A stretch of 64,000 bases of DNA from an uncultured Selenomonadales bacterium. Lineage in GTDB: Bacteria > Bacillota > Negativicutes > Selenomonadales > Selenomonadaceae. The stretch lies in NCBI GenBank assembly GCA_947165295.1, contig CAMUZU010000009.1, positions 1-64,000 of the forward strand, given 5' to 3'. A program made the translations under genes and the position numbers. The notes beneath the pieces were generated by a model. The model was not told where the DNA came from. It saw only the letters and a list, made by a program, of their open reading frames with translations, and did not search any database. Of the stretch, positions 8,580 to 17,120 are shown piece by piece (position 1 is the first letter of the stretch; every line of letters begins with the position of its first letter).

Positions 8580-11500
8580 TTCTGCCTCCGCCGTTTGACT
8601 GGCGTCCGAAGTTTTGTTGCCGAAAAGTTTATGCACAATCGTCTGTACCACGACGAAGAACACGGGTATCAAAAATATCCCGATGATCGTCGCGACCGTC
8701 ATGCCGCCGACGACCGCGACGCCCATTGAGTTGCGCGACGCCGAACCTGCACCCGTTGCCGTGGCAAGAGGCACGCAACCGATAATGAACGCAAACGACG
8801 TCATGAGTATCGGCCGCAGACGCAAGCCCGCCGATTCAAGCGCGGCTTTAATCGACTCCATGCCTTTATCCGTGCGGACTTTGGCGAACTCGACAATCAA
8901 AATTGCGTTTTTGGCGGCGAGACCCATAATCATGATAACGCCGATTTGCATGTAAACGCTGTTTTGGAAGCCGGGGTTGCCGACGCCGAAATTGTTCGTG
9001 TAGTAGTTCAAGATGAACTCCGCGGCAAGCGCGCCGAATATTCCCGTCGGAACCGTCATCAAAACCGAGAAAGGCACCGACCAGCTTTCGTACAACGCGG
9101 CAAGGCACAGGAACACGAAAATCAACGCCAACGCCATGACTTGACCCGTGGAGCCCGAAGCTTTGAATTCTTCGCGGGATTGACCCGACCACTCGACGCC
9201 GAAGCCCGTCGGCGCAACTTGGTAAACGACTTCAGTCAAAGCCGCCATTGCTTGACCCGAAGAATATCCCGGCGCGGGTTGTCCCTGAATCAAAACGGAA
9301 CGCTTGCCGTTGAAGCGCGTGACCTGCGTCGTGCCCGTGTTCATCTTGTGACTTATCAAAGTGTCAAGCGGAACAATCTGCCCGTTTGAGCCGCGAACGA
9401 ACATGAACTTGAGCATGTCGACTTCACTGCGGAAGTAAACGTCCGACTGCATGACAACTTTATACGTGCGGCCGAACCTGTTGTAGTCGTCGACCTGCAT
9501 ACCGCCGAAATTGACTTGCAACGCGCTGTAAACGTCGGACAGTTGCACGCCGAGCATTTCGATTTTCTGTTGATCAATGTCGTATTTGTAACTGGGCGAC
9601 GTCACGCTGAAACTTGTCGTCACGCCCGCAAGTTCGGGACGCTCATTGGCCGCCTTGACGATTTTGTTGGTGATGTCCGAAAGTGCTTCGTCGCTGTGAC
9701 TTTCCTGGTCAATCAACTGCATCGTCAAACCGCCGACCGCGCCGAGGCCGGGCAATGCGGGCGGGTTGAATCCCATGACGAACGCTTCGGGCGCGACGCC
9801 GTTGCCGACAACAAACACGTTTTCAATCGCGGCTCTTACCGATTTTTCAAAATCCTTGCGTTCACCCCAAGGATACATGCTCAAAAACAAGGTTGCGCCG
9901 GAAGACTTCGAGCCGCTTGAAATTACGTCGTAGCCCGCGACGGAAATAACGTTTTTAATGCCGGGAACTTGTTCGCGAATCGCCGTAGCGACTTTGTCAA
10001 CCGTCGTTGACGTGCGGTTAAGCGACGTGCCTTCGGGCATCATCACCGCGGCAACGAAGTAACCTTGATCTTCGTCGGGCACGAACGTCGACGGCAGAAC
10101 TTTATACAGCAAGCCCGTCAACCCGCAGACAATCAGCATGAAGATAATCGCAAGCTTCGTGCCCGAAATGCACTTTGCGACAATGCCGACGTAAGAATTC
10201 TTCGTGCGGTCAAACCAGCGGTTGAACGCGTCAAAGAACTTGTCGAAGATGTTTTTCTTGCGATTCGGGTCGTGCGGTTTCAAAATCATTGCGCACAACG
10301 CGGGCGTCAAAGTCAACGCGACGAATGCCGAAAGTGCCATTGACACCGCGATTGTCAGCGCGAATTGCCGATACAGAATGCCCGTCATGCCGCCGAGGAA
10401 CGCTATCGGAATGAAGACCGCCGACAACACGAATGCGATTGCGACAACGGGACCTTGAACTTCCGCCATAGCGACTTCGGTTGCTTCGACGGGATTAAGT
10501 CCGTGTTCCATGTGCTGTTCGACGTTTTCAATGACGACAATCGCGTCGTCGACGACAAGGCCGATTGCCAAAACCATTGCGAACAATGTCAGCGTGTTTA
10601 TCGTGAAGTCAAGCACGGTGAACGACGCGAAAGTTCCAAGCAGTGATACAGGTACCGCAAGCAACGGAATGACCGTCGCACGCCAACTTTGCAGGAAGAT
10701 AAAAATTACCAGCACGACGAGTACCAACGCTTCAAAGAACGTGTGCGCGACTTCTTCGATTGACGCCTTGATAAATTCCGTGTTGTCCAAAACTTGACCG
10801 TACTTGATGCCTTCGGGCAGATTTTTTTCCGCCGCGGCAAGAATTTCTTTGACTTGACCGATTGATTCAAGCGCGTTGGCGTCCGAAGTCAAATTGATTA
10901 TGAACGGCACGGAAGTATATCCGTTGAATTTGCCGATGTAAGTATTCGACTTCTGCCCGATTTCGACGCGAGCAATGTCCTTCAAGCGAACGAAGGCACC
11001 CGCGCTGCCGGTCTTCAAGATGATGTTCTCGAACTGTTCGGGAGTTTCAAGGCGTCCCTGAATTTGTCCGATGTATTCTTTTTCTTGACCTTGCGCAACG
11101 GGCAACTTACCGATTGAGCCGGCCGCCGCTTGAGCGTTTTGAGTTTTAATCGCGTTTTGCACGTCCGCGACAGTCAAGCCGAAGTTTGCGAGCTTTTCGG
11201 GATTAATCCACACGCGCAAGGCATAATCGGCACTCAAAACCTGAACTTGCCCGACGCCTTTAACGCGCTTCAAATCGTCGGCAATGTAAATGTCGGCGTA
11301 ATTTTTTATGAATGCCGTATCATACAAGCCGTTGTCGCAGTAGAAGGCGAAAATCATCGACATATCCTGCGACGATTTTGTTGTCGTCACGCCCGTAGCA
11401 ATGACGCTTTCGGGCAAGCTTGCGTTGGCGGAGGCGACGTTGTTTTGAACTTTGACGCTGTCCATGTCGCCGTCGGTGCCGACTTCAAAGAAAACGTTGA

Positions 11501-11768
11501 GCGCATAACTTCCGTCGTCGTTGGAGTTTGAACTCATGTAGTCCATGCCTTGCGTGCCGTTGACTTTGTTCTCGATAATCTGCGCGACGGATTGATTGAC
11601 GACGCTGGCATTTGCGCCCGTGTAAAAAGCACTGACGTTAATCGTCGGCGGCGAAATGTTCGGGTACTGCGCGACGGGCGTGTTCATGCCCGCGATTGCC
11701 CCGATGATGCTTATGATGATCGCGATAACGATGGCGAAAACCGGTCGGTGAATGAAAAATTTTGCCAT
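8577..11768 (-). CDS. RND efflux transporter, HAE1/AcrB family
   Basis: 1,063 residues, usual AcrB length. It is the inner-membrane proton-driven pump of a tripartite exporter. The N-terminus (MAKFFIHRPVFAIVIAIII) is the standard first helix; the N-terminal porter segment with PVAQYPNISPP, the fourth-helix acidic pair (GLVVDDAIVVIEN) and later transmembrane blocks (GLAAKNAILIVEFAK) are all present. It sits 53 bp after the membrane-fusion gene and just before the TolC-like gene, giving a complete tripartite set. Substrate range cannot be told from sequence; in this setting it may export drugs or envelope components. Confidence 0.95.
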   Translation of the reverse strand: MAKFFIHRPVFAIVIAIIISIIGAIAGMNTPVAQYPNISPPTINVSAFYTGANASVVNQSVAQIIENKVNGTQGMDYMSSNSNDDGSYALNVFFEVGTDGDMDSVKVQNNVASANASLPESVIATGVTTTKSSQDMSMIFAFYCDNGLYDTAFIKNYADIYIADDLKRVKGVGQVQVLSADYALRVWINPEKLANFGLTVADVQNAIKTQNAQAAAGSIGKLPVAQGQEKEYIGQIQGRLETPEQFENIILKTGSAGAFVRLKDIARVEIGQKSNTYIGKFNGYTSVPFIINLTSDANALESIGQVKEILAAAEKNLPEGIKYGQVLDNTEFIKASIEEVAHTFFEALVLVVLVIFIFLQSWRATVIPLLAVPVSLLGTFASFTVLDFTINTLTLFAMVLAIGLVVDDAIVVIENVEQHMEHGLNPVEATEVAMAEVQGPVVAIAFVLSAVFIPIAFLGGMTGILYRQFALTIAVSMALSAFVALTLTPALCAMILKPHDPNRKKNIFDKFFDAFNRWFDRTKNSYVGIVAKCISGTKLAIIFMLIVCGLTGLLYKVLPSTFVPDEDQGYFVAAVMMPEGTSLNRTSTTVDKVATAIREQVPGIKNVISVAGYDVISSGSKSSGATLFLSMYPWGERKDFEKSVRAAIENVFVVGNGVAPEAFVMGFNPPALPGLGAVGGLTMQLIDQESHSDEALSDITNKIVKAANERPELAGVTTSFSVTSPSYKYDIDQQKIEMLGVQLSDVYSALQVNFGGMQVDDYNRFGRTYKVVMQSDVYFRSEVDMLKFMFVRGSNGQIVPLDTLISHKMNTGTTQVTRFNGKRSVLIQGQPAPGYSSGQAMAALTEVVYQVAPTGFGVEWSGQSREEFKASGSTGQVMALALIFVFLCLAALYESWSVPFSVLMTVPTGIFGALAAEFILNYYTNNFGVGNPGFQNSVYMQIGVIMIMGLAAKNAILIVEFAKVRTDKGMESIKAALESAGLRLRPILMTSFAFIIGCVPLATATGAGSASRNSMGVAVVGGMTVATIIGIFLIPVFFVVVQTIVHKLFGNKTSDASQTAEAE

Positions 11769-11821
11769 GAACTGGACACCTCACTTCAGCGAAAAATTTT
11801 TGACATGCGGCAGGAGCTTGT

Positions 11822-13033
11822 TTACTTCGCCGCGTTTTGTTGAACGTCAAAAACTTTATCGCTGGGGTTGAACGAAAAGCCCATGTCTTTCGCGGTGACT
11901 TGCGTCACTTCCAAAGGCATGCCGTCGCGCAGATTCGTCAAACCTTCGACGACAACCCAATCGTCAGCTTTGAGACCGCCTTTGACGACGTAATACGAGC
12001 CGATTTTTTCGCCGAGTTCAATTTTGCGAACGGCGGACTTGTTGTCGGATTGTGCGACGATAACCATTGTTTCGCCCAAAAGTTGTTGCAACGCACGTTC
12101 GGGCACAAGCAATGCGCCGGGAATGTTCAAGCCGGCAATTTCGACGCGGGTGTACATGCCCGGCACGAGCAAACCGTTGGGATTTTGAAAAATCGTGCGC
12201 ACGGTCAACGTGCCTGTCTCACCGCCGAGCGTGCGGTCAAATTCCGCGAAGTGCCCCGGATACGGATAAGTCGAGCCGTCCGCCAAAGTCAAAGTGATTT
12301 TCCAATCGGGTTCGGCTTCGCCTCTTTCGATTGCCTGTTGTGCGCCGCGTGAAAAGCGAAGATATTCCTGTTCCGAAACGGCGAACTGCACAAACACGGG
12401 GTCAACCAAACCGATTGTCGCAAGTGACGTGTTGCCTGCCGTGGAATAAGTTCCGACGGGGACATCGTCAATGCCGAGCCGTCCCGATATCGGCGCGTAA
12501 ACGACGGTATCAGCCAAATCGTCTTCGGCTTTCTGCAACAGTGCTTGATTGGCGGCGACTTCGGCTTGTTGCGCTTGAACGGCGGCGCGCTGATTGTCGA
12601 GCGTCTGTTGAGAAATTGCCCGCGACTGCCAAAGTTCCTCGTCACGTTGCAAGTCGACGCGTTCTTTCGCCAAAGTCGTCTGCGACTTGGCAAGATTCGC
12701 CTTTGCCTGCAAAACGGCGGATTCATATTGGCGCGAATCGATTTTGAACAGTGCTTGCCCTGCGACGACGTCTTGACCGCCTTTAACGTATTTTTCGGTG
12801 ACGTTGCCCGAAACACGCGATTGAACATTGACTTCGTCACGGTCGACAACTTGCCCGCTGTACGACAAAGTCAAAGGCGCGTCCGTCGACAAAACTTTAA
12901 CTGCTTTGACGCGGGTCGGCGGTGCCTGTTGTTCTTCGGGATTCGGAGCTTCGTCGCCGCAACCGGTCAACAAAAATCCCGCCGACAGTACGACGCTCAA
13001 TGCGCCAAAAAAATTTTTCAGTGGAGAACTCAT
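11822..13033 (-). CDS. RND membrane-fusion protein, AcrA/MexA family lipoprotein
   Basis: 403 residues. A signal peptide ends in the lipobox LLTGC, so Cys25 should be lipidated. Barrel-sandwich (lipoyl-like) segments flank a coiled-coil hairpin (about 100-175; AKANLAKSQTTLAKERVDLQ and QAAVQAQQAEVAANQALLQK-like heptads), then beta-barrel and membrane-proximal domains. It bridges the AcrB-like pump and TolC-like duct. It lies between mlaD (39 bp upstream) and acrB, in the same direction. Confidence 0.93.
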   Translation of the reverse strand: MSSPLKNFFGALSVVLSAGFLLTGCGDEAPNPEEQQAPPTRVKAVKVLSTDAPLTLSYSGQVVDRDEVNVQSRVSGNVTEKYVKGGQDVVAGQALFKIDSRQYESAVLQAKANLAKSQTTLAKERVDLQRDEELWQSRAISQQTLDNQRAAVQAQQAEVAANQALLQKAEDDLADTVVYAPISGRLGIDDVPVGTYSTAGNTSLATIGLVDPVFVQFAVSEQEYLRFSRGAQQAIERGEAEPDWKITLTLADGSTYPYPGHFAEFDRTLGGETGTLTVRTIFQNPNGLLVPGMYTRVEIAGLNIPGALLVPERALQQLLGETMVIVAQSDNKSAVRKIELGEKIGSYYVVKGGLKADDWVVVEGLTNLRDGMPLEVTQVTAKDMGFSFNPSDKVFDVQQNAAK

Positions 13034-13072
13034 ACAATCAACCTGCTTTCGTAAAAAATTTTTTGGTGGATG

Positions 13073-14377
13073 TTAAAACTCTTGCTTCAACCCGAAGTAA
13101 ACGGCACGGTCATTGCGCTTGTTGACGGCGTGCCACTCACCGAGAATGTAAGTCGAATCGGCAACCTTGAACTGCGACTTCAAGCGAACTTTGCCGTCGT
13201 TGAGGTCGTAAGCTTCGGCGGAAAATTTCCAACGGCTGCCCGCGTAAGCGTCAAGCCCGATGCCCGGTTTGCCCGCGATGATTCCCGCACGTGCGCCGAA
13301 ATTTGAATTGAACTTCTTGCCCGCCTGCAAATTCAATTTGGTGTGGTCGCCGATGTCTTCCGCGCCGAGCACAAGACTTTTGTCGCCCAATGTCGCGTCC
13401 AAGTTAAAATTCGTGTTCCAGTCATGCGCTTTGCCGCTGTATAGTATATCAACGGAAGGCTTAACGTCAATCGCGGAAACTTTGTCGGCGGCACCCTGCA
13501 CTTTGCCCAAAAGTTTGTCGGCGCGTTCGGTCAAGCTGCGTGCGTTGCTGACGGTGGCTTTCAAGTCTTCGGCAACCTTCGGGTCGCCCGCGAACTTGTC
13601 CATGTTCGACGTCATGTGCTCGATGTTCTTCGACGTGGCGGCAATGTTGCTTAAAGTCGTGCGCAAGTCTTCGGCGGTCTTCGGGTCGCCCGCGAATGAA
13701 TTGATATTTGCAGTCATGTTCTCGACGTTCGCCATTGCGCGATTCAAGCCCACCATTGCCTGATTGATCTGTTGAACTGTGTCGTCGAAGGCACCCGCGT
13801 TTTCGGAAATGGCGTCGTCAAGCTGAGTCATCATGCCGTTGACGTGCGCGGTTGCTTGATTCATGTTATCGGTCATTTCGACGACGGATTTTTTAAACGT
13901 CTCGTCGCCGACAATCGCCTGTACGCTGTGCAAAAGAGTTTCGACTTCGCTCATGACTTTGGACAAGCCGTCGAACACCGCATCCATGCCGGCTTCGTCC
14001 GCGCCGTAAAGATACGCGCCGTTTTGCAGGTACTGCCCGTTGTCGACTTTGGGTTGGAAGTTGATGAACTTTTCGCCCATGACGCCGCTTGACGAAATGG
14101 TAACTTTCGACTCCTTGGGAATTTGCACGTCGGGATTGATTGCCATTGTGACGGTGACGCCCGTGCCTTCGTTGGCAATTTTGGTGACTTTGCCGACAAG
14201 CACGCCGCTCAAGCGAACATCCGACTGCGGCTGAAGTCCGACGACCTGCTTAAAGCCCGCGTACAAAATCGTCTCGTCGTTTGAGCCGAAATGAAAATCG
14301 CCAAGCCCGACCGTCGCGCCGCCCAAAAGCATCAGCCCGCCGACGGTGAACGCGCCGACTTTTGCTTCAACTGACAT
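13073..14377 (-). CDS. mlaD: MlaD-like MCE protein with predicted C-terminal outer-membrane barrel
   Basis: 434 residues, far longer than E. coli MlaD (about 180). An N-terminal anchor (about 8-28) and one MCE domain (about 35-115; LSGVLVGKVTKI) are followed by a long helical/coiled-coil stretch (about 120-290, repeats of AGDPKTAEDL/AGDPKVAEDL). The C-terminal about 135 residues alternate like beta strands and end in GLKQEF, an aromatic end as in barrels. A transenvelope MlaD with a C-terminal barrel was described in Veillonella parvula; this protein fits that design. Its ATPase and permease are encoded upstream in the operon. The start has GTAAGGAGG upstream. Confidence 0.88.
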   Translation of the reverse strand: MSVEAKVGAFTVGGLMLLGGATVGLGDFHFGSNDETILYAGFKQVVGLQPQSDVRLSGVLVGKVTKIANEGTGVTVTMAINPDVQIPKESKVTISSSGVMGEKFINFQPKVDNGQYLQNGAYLYGADEAGMDAVFDGLSKVMSEVETLLHSVQAIVGDETFKKSVVEMTDNMNQATAHVNGMMTQLDDAISENAGAFDDTVQQINQAMVGLNRAMANVENMTANINSFAGDPKTAEDLRTTLSNIAATSKNIEHMTSNMDKFAGDPKVAEDLKATVSNARSLTERADKLLGKVQGAADKVSAIDVKPSVDILYSGKAHDWNTNFNLDATLGDKSLVLGAEDIGDHTKLNLQAGKKFNSNFGARAGIIAGKPGIGLDAYAGSRWKFSAEAYDLNDGKVRLKSQFKVADSTYILGEWHAVNKRNDRAVYFGLKQEF

Positions 14378-14389
14378 TGTGTCGCCTCC

Positions 14390-14548
14390 TTACGGTTTTG
14401 GTTTAAATCGTGCCGATTCGGTTATCGGAATGCCCGCGTGTCGTGCGTTGAAAGTGTTCGTCAAACGTATTCGCAAAATTTCAATGTCGTTGCGGCAGTC
14501 AAGTATATTTTGAATCCCGACGCGATTAACGTCACGCCGATGCCTCAT
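14390..14548 (-). pseudogene. short remnant after mntA, possibly truncated HepT-like gene
   Basis: 52 codons. The ATG overlaps the 3' end of mntA, the usual arrangement for a HepT toxin following a MNT antitoxin. The first about 36 residues (MRHRRDVNRVGIQNIL...) are vaguely like the start of DUF86/HepT proteins. The reading frame then runs into a duplicate of the C-terminal tail of the upstream SPFH-like protein (AGIPITESARFKPKP). No HEPN Rx4-6H motif remains, so any toxin activity is unlikely. The HepT identity is a guess from position; the duplicated tail is seen directly. Confidence 0.5.
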
Positions 14549-14828
14549 AAAGTAACACCTCGTCTTTCTGAATGTCGGCAAGAAATTCTTTATCGGAAAT
14601 GCCGGTTGTCACAACGTCGACGTGACAGCTAAGCTCGTCTTCCAAGTCGTACACAAAGCCGAAATATTCTATGCCGACAATCTTGCCTCGTTCGATTAAA
14701 AAATCAACGTCGCTTTGGTCGTCGGCCTCGCCGCGTGCATAAGAGCCGAACAACGACAGTTTCTTGACGCCGTACTTTTTGGCAATGGGAACGACCTTGC
14801 GGCGTATTTCGTCGATTGTGTAAATCAT
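14532..14828 (-). CDS. MNT-domain nucleotidyltransferase (MntA-like antitoxin)
   Basis: 98 residues, normal for minimal nucleotidyltransferases. The hallmark GSYARGEADDQSDVDFLIE gives the GSxxRG loop and the DxD metal-binding pair; a third acidic strand is DVVTT. Such proteins usually pair with HepT (HEPN) toxins and silence them by adding AMP to the toxin. Here the downstream partner is missing or truncated. It sits between the SPFH-like gene and mlaD inside the mla operon, bracketed by direct repeats, so it looks like a late insertion. GTAAGGAGACGC provides its ribosome site. Confidence 0.85.
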   Translation of the reverse strand: MIYTIDEIRRKVVPIAKKYGVKKLSLFGSYARGEADDQSDVDFLIERGKIVGIEYFGFVYDLEDELSCHVDVVTTGISDKEFLADIQKDEVLLYEASA

Positions 14829-14839
14829 GTCGCGTCTCC

Positions 14840-15334
14840 TTACGGTTTGTCTGCGAAACGTGTCGCCTCGGTTATCGGAATGCCCGCTTCTGTCGGGACG
14901 TACACGACGGCATTTTTCGTTTCGCGCAACGCCTCAACCCAAAGGTAATGAATGTACGCGTCGTTGTTTTGCAAGCTGTCGCCGATAATTTTATTCGCTT
15001 TGGCGATACCTTCGGCGCGAATGATTTCCGCGTTGGCAAGCGACTTTGCGGATTCTTCTTTGGCTTTCGCTTCTTGAATTGCAATTTGACGATTTTGTTC
15101 GGCGCGGGCAAGTTCAGCTTCGCCGGCCTTGTTCTGTTGCCAAACGTAATATTGCGGCATGGCGAACAAAATTATTCCCGCCGTCACGAAAGCGAAAATC
15201 GCGCTGCCGATGCCCGTCTTGACAAAAAATTTCGCGTTGCCTTTTTCGCGCTTGTCGGCTTCCTTCGCCGCGAAGAAACAAATTGCCAAGATGACGAAAC
15301 CCGCGACAACCAAAACTCCGGGAACCAAAATCAT
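14840..15334 (-). CDS. membrane protein with SPFH/band-7-like C-terminal coiled coil
   Basis: 164 residues. Two hydrophobic segments (about 3-22 and 40-60) are followed by an Ala/Glu-rich coiled coil (ARAEQNRQIAIQEAKAKEES...) and a segment (AEIIRAEGIAKANKI) that resembles the tail of prohibitin/stomatin proteins, but the SPFH core itself is absent. It is encoded between mlaF and mlaD in the envelope operon, 12 bp after mlaF, so a role as accessory scaffold of the lipid transporter is possible. I do not recognise a named family beyond this resemblance. Confidence 0.6.
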   Translation of the reverse strand: MILVPGVLVVAGFVILAICFFAAKEADKREKGNAKFFVKTGIGSAIFAFVTAGIILFAMPQYYVWQQNKAGEAELARAEQNRQIAIQEAKAKEESAKSLANAEIIRAEGIAKANKIIGDSLQNNDAYIHYLWVEALRETKNAVVYVPTEAGIPITEATRFADKP

Positions 15335-15346
15335 CTTCGCGCCTCC

Positions 15347-16072
15347 TCAATCGATAATGCGGAAAAACTCTTTGACGTTCGGGTTGTCAAGCTTCTTGAA
15401 GTTTTCGGGCGTGTCGACGGCAAGCAGTTCGCCGCCCAAAACCATTGCGATTCTGTCGGCGATTCGGCACGCGCTAACCATGTCGTGCGTGACGACAATG
15501 CTTGTGACGTTGAGTGCCCGTTGCGTGCTGATAATCAGATCGTCGATTTTGTTTGTCATGACCGGATCAAGGCCGCTTGACGGTTCGTCGTAAAAAATAA
15601 TTTCCGGCTCAAAGGCAATTGCCCGCGCAAGCGACACGCGTTTTTTCATGCCGCCCGAAAGTTCGTTTGGCATTCGGTTTTCCACGCCTTCAAGACCGAC
15701 CTGCTTGAGTTTCTCGCGGACAATGTCGTTGATTTTGTCGCGGCTGTAATTGGTGTGTTCGACAAGGCCGAAGGCGACGTTTTCGCCGACGGTCATTGAG
15801 TCGAACAGCGCGCTGTATTGAAAAACCATGCCCATGCGAAGTCGCACGCGCATAAGTTCTTTTTCGGACATGTGAGAGATTTCGTCGTTGCCAATCCAAA
15901 TTTGCCCGCTCGTCGGCTGAATCAAACCAATCATCAGGCGAAGGAGCGTCGACTTGCCGGAGCCCGACCCGCCGATAATCGCAAGCGTTTCGCCGTCGGC
16001 AATTTCAAGGTTGATGCTTCGGAGCGCGACTTTGAGCCCGAAAATTTTTGTCACGTTGATAAGTTTAATCAT
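15347..16072 (-). CDS. mlaF: MlaF-family ABC ATPase
   Basis: 241 residues. Walker A GGSGSGKST, Q-loop (VFQYSALFDSMTVGENV), signature LSGGMKKR, Walker B IIFYDEPSSGLDP and switch His (VVTHD) are all present, so it should be an active ATPase. The YSALFDSMTV segment and C-terminus fit the MlaF group that powers phospholipid movement between inner and outer membranes. It lies 6 bp after mlaE. Confidence 0.95.
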   Translation of the reverse strand: MIKLINVTKIFGLKVALRSINLEIADGETLAIIGGSGSGKSTLLRLMIGLIQPTSGQIWIGNDEISHMSEKELMRVRLRMGMVFQYSALFDSMTVGENVAFGLVEHTNYSRDKINDIVREKLKQVGLEGVENRMPNELSGGMKKRVSLARAIAFEPEIIFYDEPSSGLDPVMTNKIDDLIISTQRALNVTSIVVTHDMVSACRIADRIAMVLGGELLAVDTPENFKKLDNPNVKEFFRIID

Positions 16073-16078
16073 GCGGCG

Positions 16079-16852
16079 TCACCTGTAGATTATGAACGTC
16101 AACAGCGCGTTCAAAATAAAAATCACGATGATTGACGTGACGACGGTTCGCGTTGTCGCAATGCCGACGCCTTCGGCACCGTTGGGGCAATTCAAGCCGT
16201 AGTAACAGCCCAGCACCGCAATGACGTTGCCGAAGAAAATCGCCTTAATCATGCCGCCCGTCAAGTCGTGAATCGTCGCGAACATTTTTATCGAGTTGAC
16301 GAAAAGATACGAGCTGATACCCGAATACTGCGTTGCGACGAGCCAACCGCCCATCACGCCGATTATGTCTCCGAAGACCGTAAGGAGCGGCACAACAATC
16401 ATGCAAGCTATCATGCGCGGGACAATCAAATAATTGACGGGACTGACCGCCATGACTTTTAGCGCGTCGATTTGTTCGGTGACTTTCATTGTGCTTATCT
16501 CCGCCGTTATCGCCGCGCCGACGCGACCTGCACACACGACGCCGACAAGCACGGGACCCAGTTCGCGGCCAATTGCGATTGCGATAATTCCGCCGACGGT
16601 TGATTGTGCGCCGAAACGAATAAATTCATGCGCCGTCTGCAACGTAAACACCACGCCCGTAAACAGCAAAGTCAACGAGACGATTGTCAACGAGTCAACG
16701 CCCAGATGCGACATCTGCGCGATAATGTGTTTGATTCGCGGCTTGTGCGCGGACTGTTTCAGTGTGTCGACGTAAAGCAAAATTATCGTGCCGAATTCCT
16801 CGAAGCGACGAATAACGAACCTGCCGACGGTCTCAAAAAATTTTGTCAGCAA
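16079..16852 (-). CDS. mlaE: MlaE-family phospholipid transporter permease
   Basis: 257 residues, usual MlaE length. Hydrophobic helices and the family signature (RELGPVLVGVVCAGRVGAAI; EISTMKVTEQIDALKVM) identify the integral membrane part of the MCE transporter. It is the first gene of the minus-strand operon that continues through mlaF, mlaD, the efflux set, tamB and bamA. An extended -10 promoter element lies 25 bp upstream, which supports this as the operon start. Confidence 0.95.
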   Translation of the reverse strand: MLTKFFETVGRFVIRRFEEFGTIILLYVDTLKQSAHKPRIKHIIAQMSHLGVDSLTIVSLTLLFTGVVFTLQTAHEFIRFGAQSTVGGIIAIAIGRELGPVLVGVVCAGRVGAAITAEISTMKVTEQIDALKVMAVSPVNYLIVPRMIACMIVVPLLTVFGDIIGVMGGWLVATQYSGISSYLFVNSIKMFATIHDLTGGMIKAIFFGNVIAVLGCYYGLNCPNGAEGVGIATTRTVVTSIIVIFILNALLTFIIYR

Positions 16853-16876
16853 TGTGCCGCCTCCTTTCGGGCAAGC

Positions 16877-16885
16877 ATTATATCA
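16877..16885 (-). promoter_or_regulatory. extended -10 promoter for the mlaE envelope operon
   Basis: On the minus strand the sequence reads TGATATAAT, a consensus extended -10 (TGnTATAAT), about 25 bp before the mlaE ATG. No good -35 hexamer is visible, which is usual for extended -10 promoters. Confidence 0.55.
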
Positions 16886-16973
16886 CAAAATTTATTTCGT
16901 CATTGATTGACGTCGGAAAATTTTTCGTACAGTTTTCACACGCCGAAGTTAAATCAATGCGTCGCGACAAGTG

Positions 16974-17057
16974 ATTCACGTCGTTGACATGTCGACGGAT
17001 TCGTCGACGCGTCACGTGAATTGAAAATTCCCGTTCGATTGAGCGGGGACTTTTTGT
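16974..17057 (+). promoter_or_regulatory. two stem-loops in the glmM leader, second terminator-like
   Basis: Outer arms ATTCACGT/ACGTGAAT (16974 and 17014) enclose a GTCGACG-GATT-CGTCGAC hairpin. It is followed by CCCGTTC-GATT-GAGCGGG (17030-17047) and a T run (17051-17055). On the plus strand this reads as an intrinsic terminator about 65 bp before the glmM ATG. It could be the end of a small RNA or an attenuator controlling glmM. Confidence 0.45.
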
Positions 17058-17120
17058 TGCGTCAAACGATTATCCGCGATAAAATTGCGCGGAAAAATTT
17101 TTTGTGCGGAGGTTTTTGTT

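Larger units (their letters stand above)
14386..14887. repeat. 450-bp-spaced direct repeats flanking mntA insertion
   Basis: 14386-14437 and 14836-14887 align without gaps. The first 13 bases (CTCCTTACGGTTT) and last 20 bases (TCGGTTATCGGAATGCCCGC) are identical and the middle is diverged. Each copy encodes, on the minus strand, the tail GIPITE.. to stop plus the ribosome site of the next gene. The repeats bracket mntA and the hepT-like remnant, as expected if that module was inserted with duplication of the junction between the SPFH-like gene and mlaD. Confidence 0.85.

Noticed and set aside
8483-8638. Longer N-terminus for the TolC-like protein
   Set aside because: The extra residues overlap a hairpin and the acrB end, and the signal peptide plus AAGGAGG place the start at 8482.
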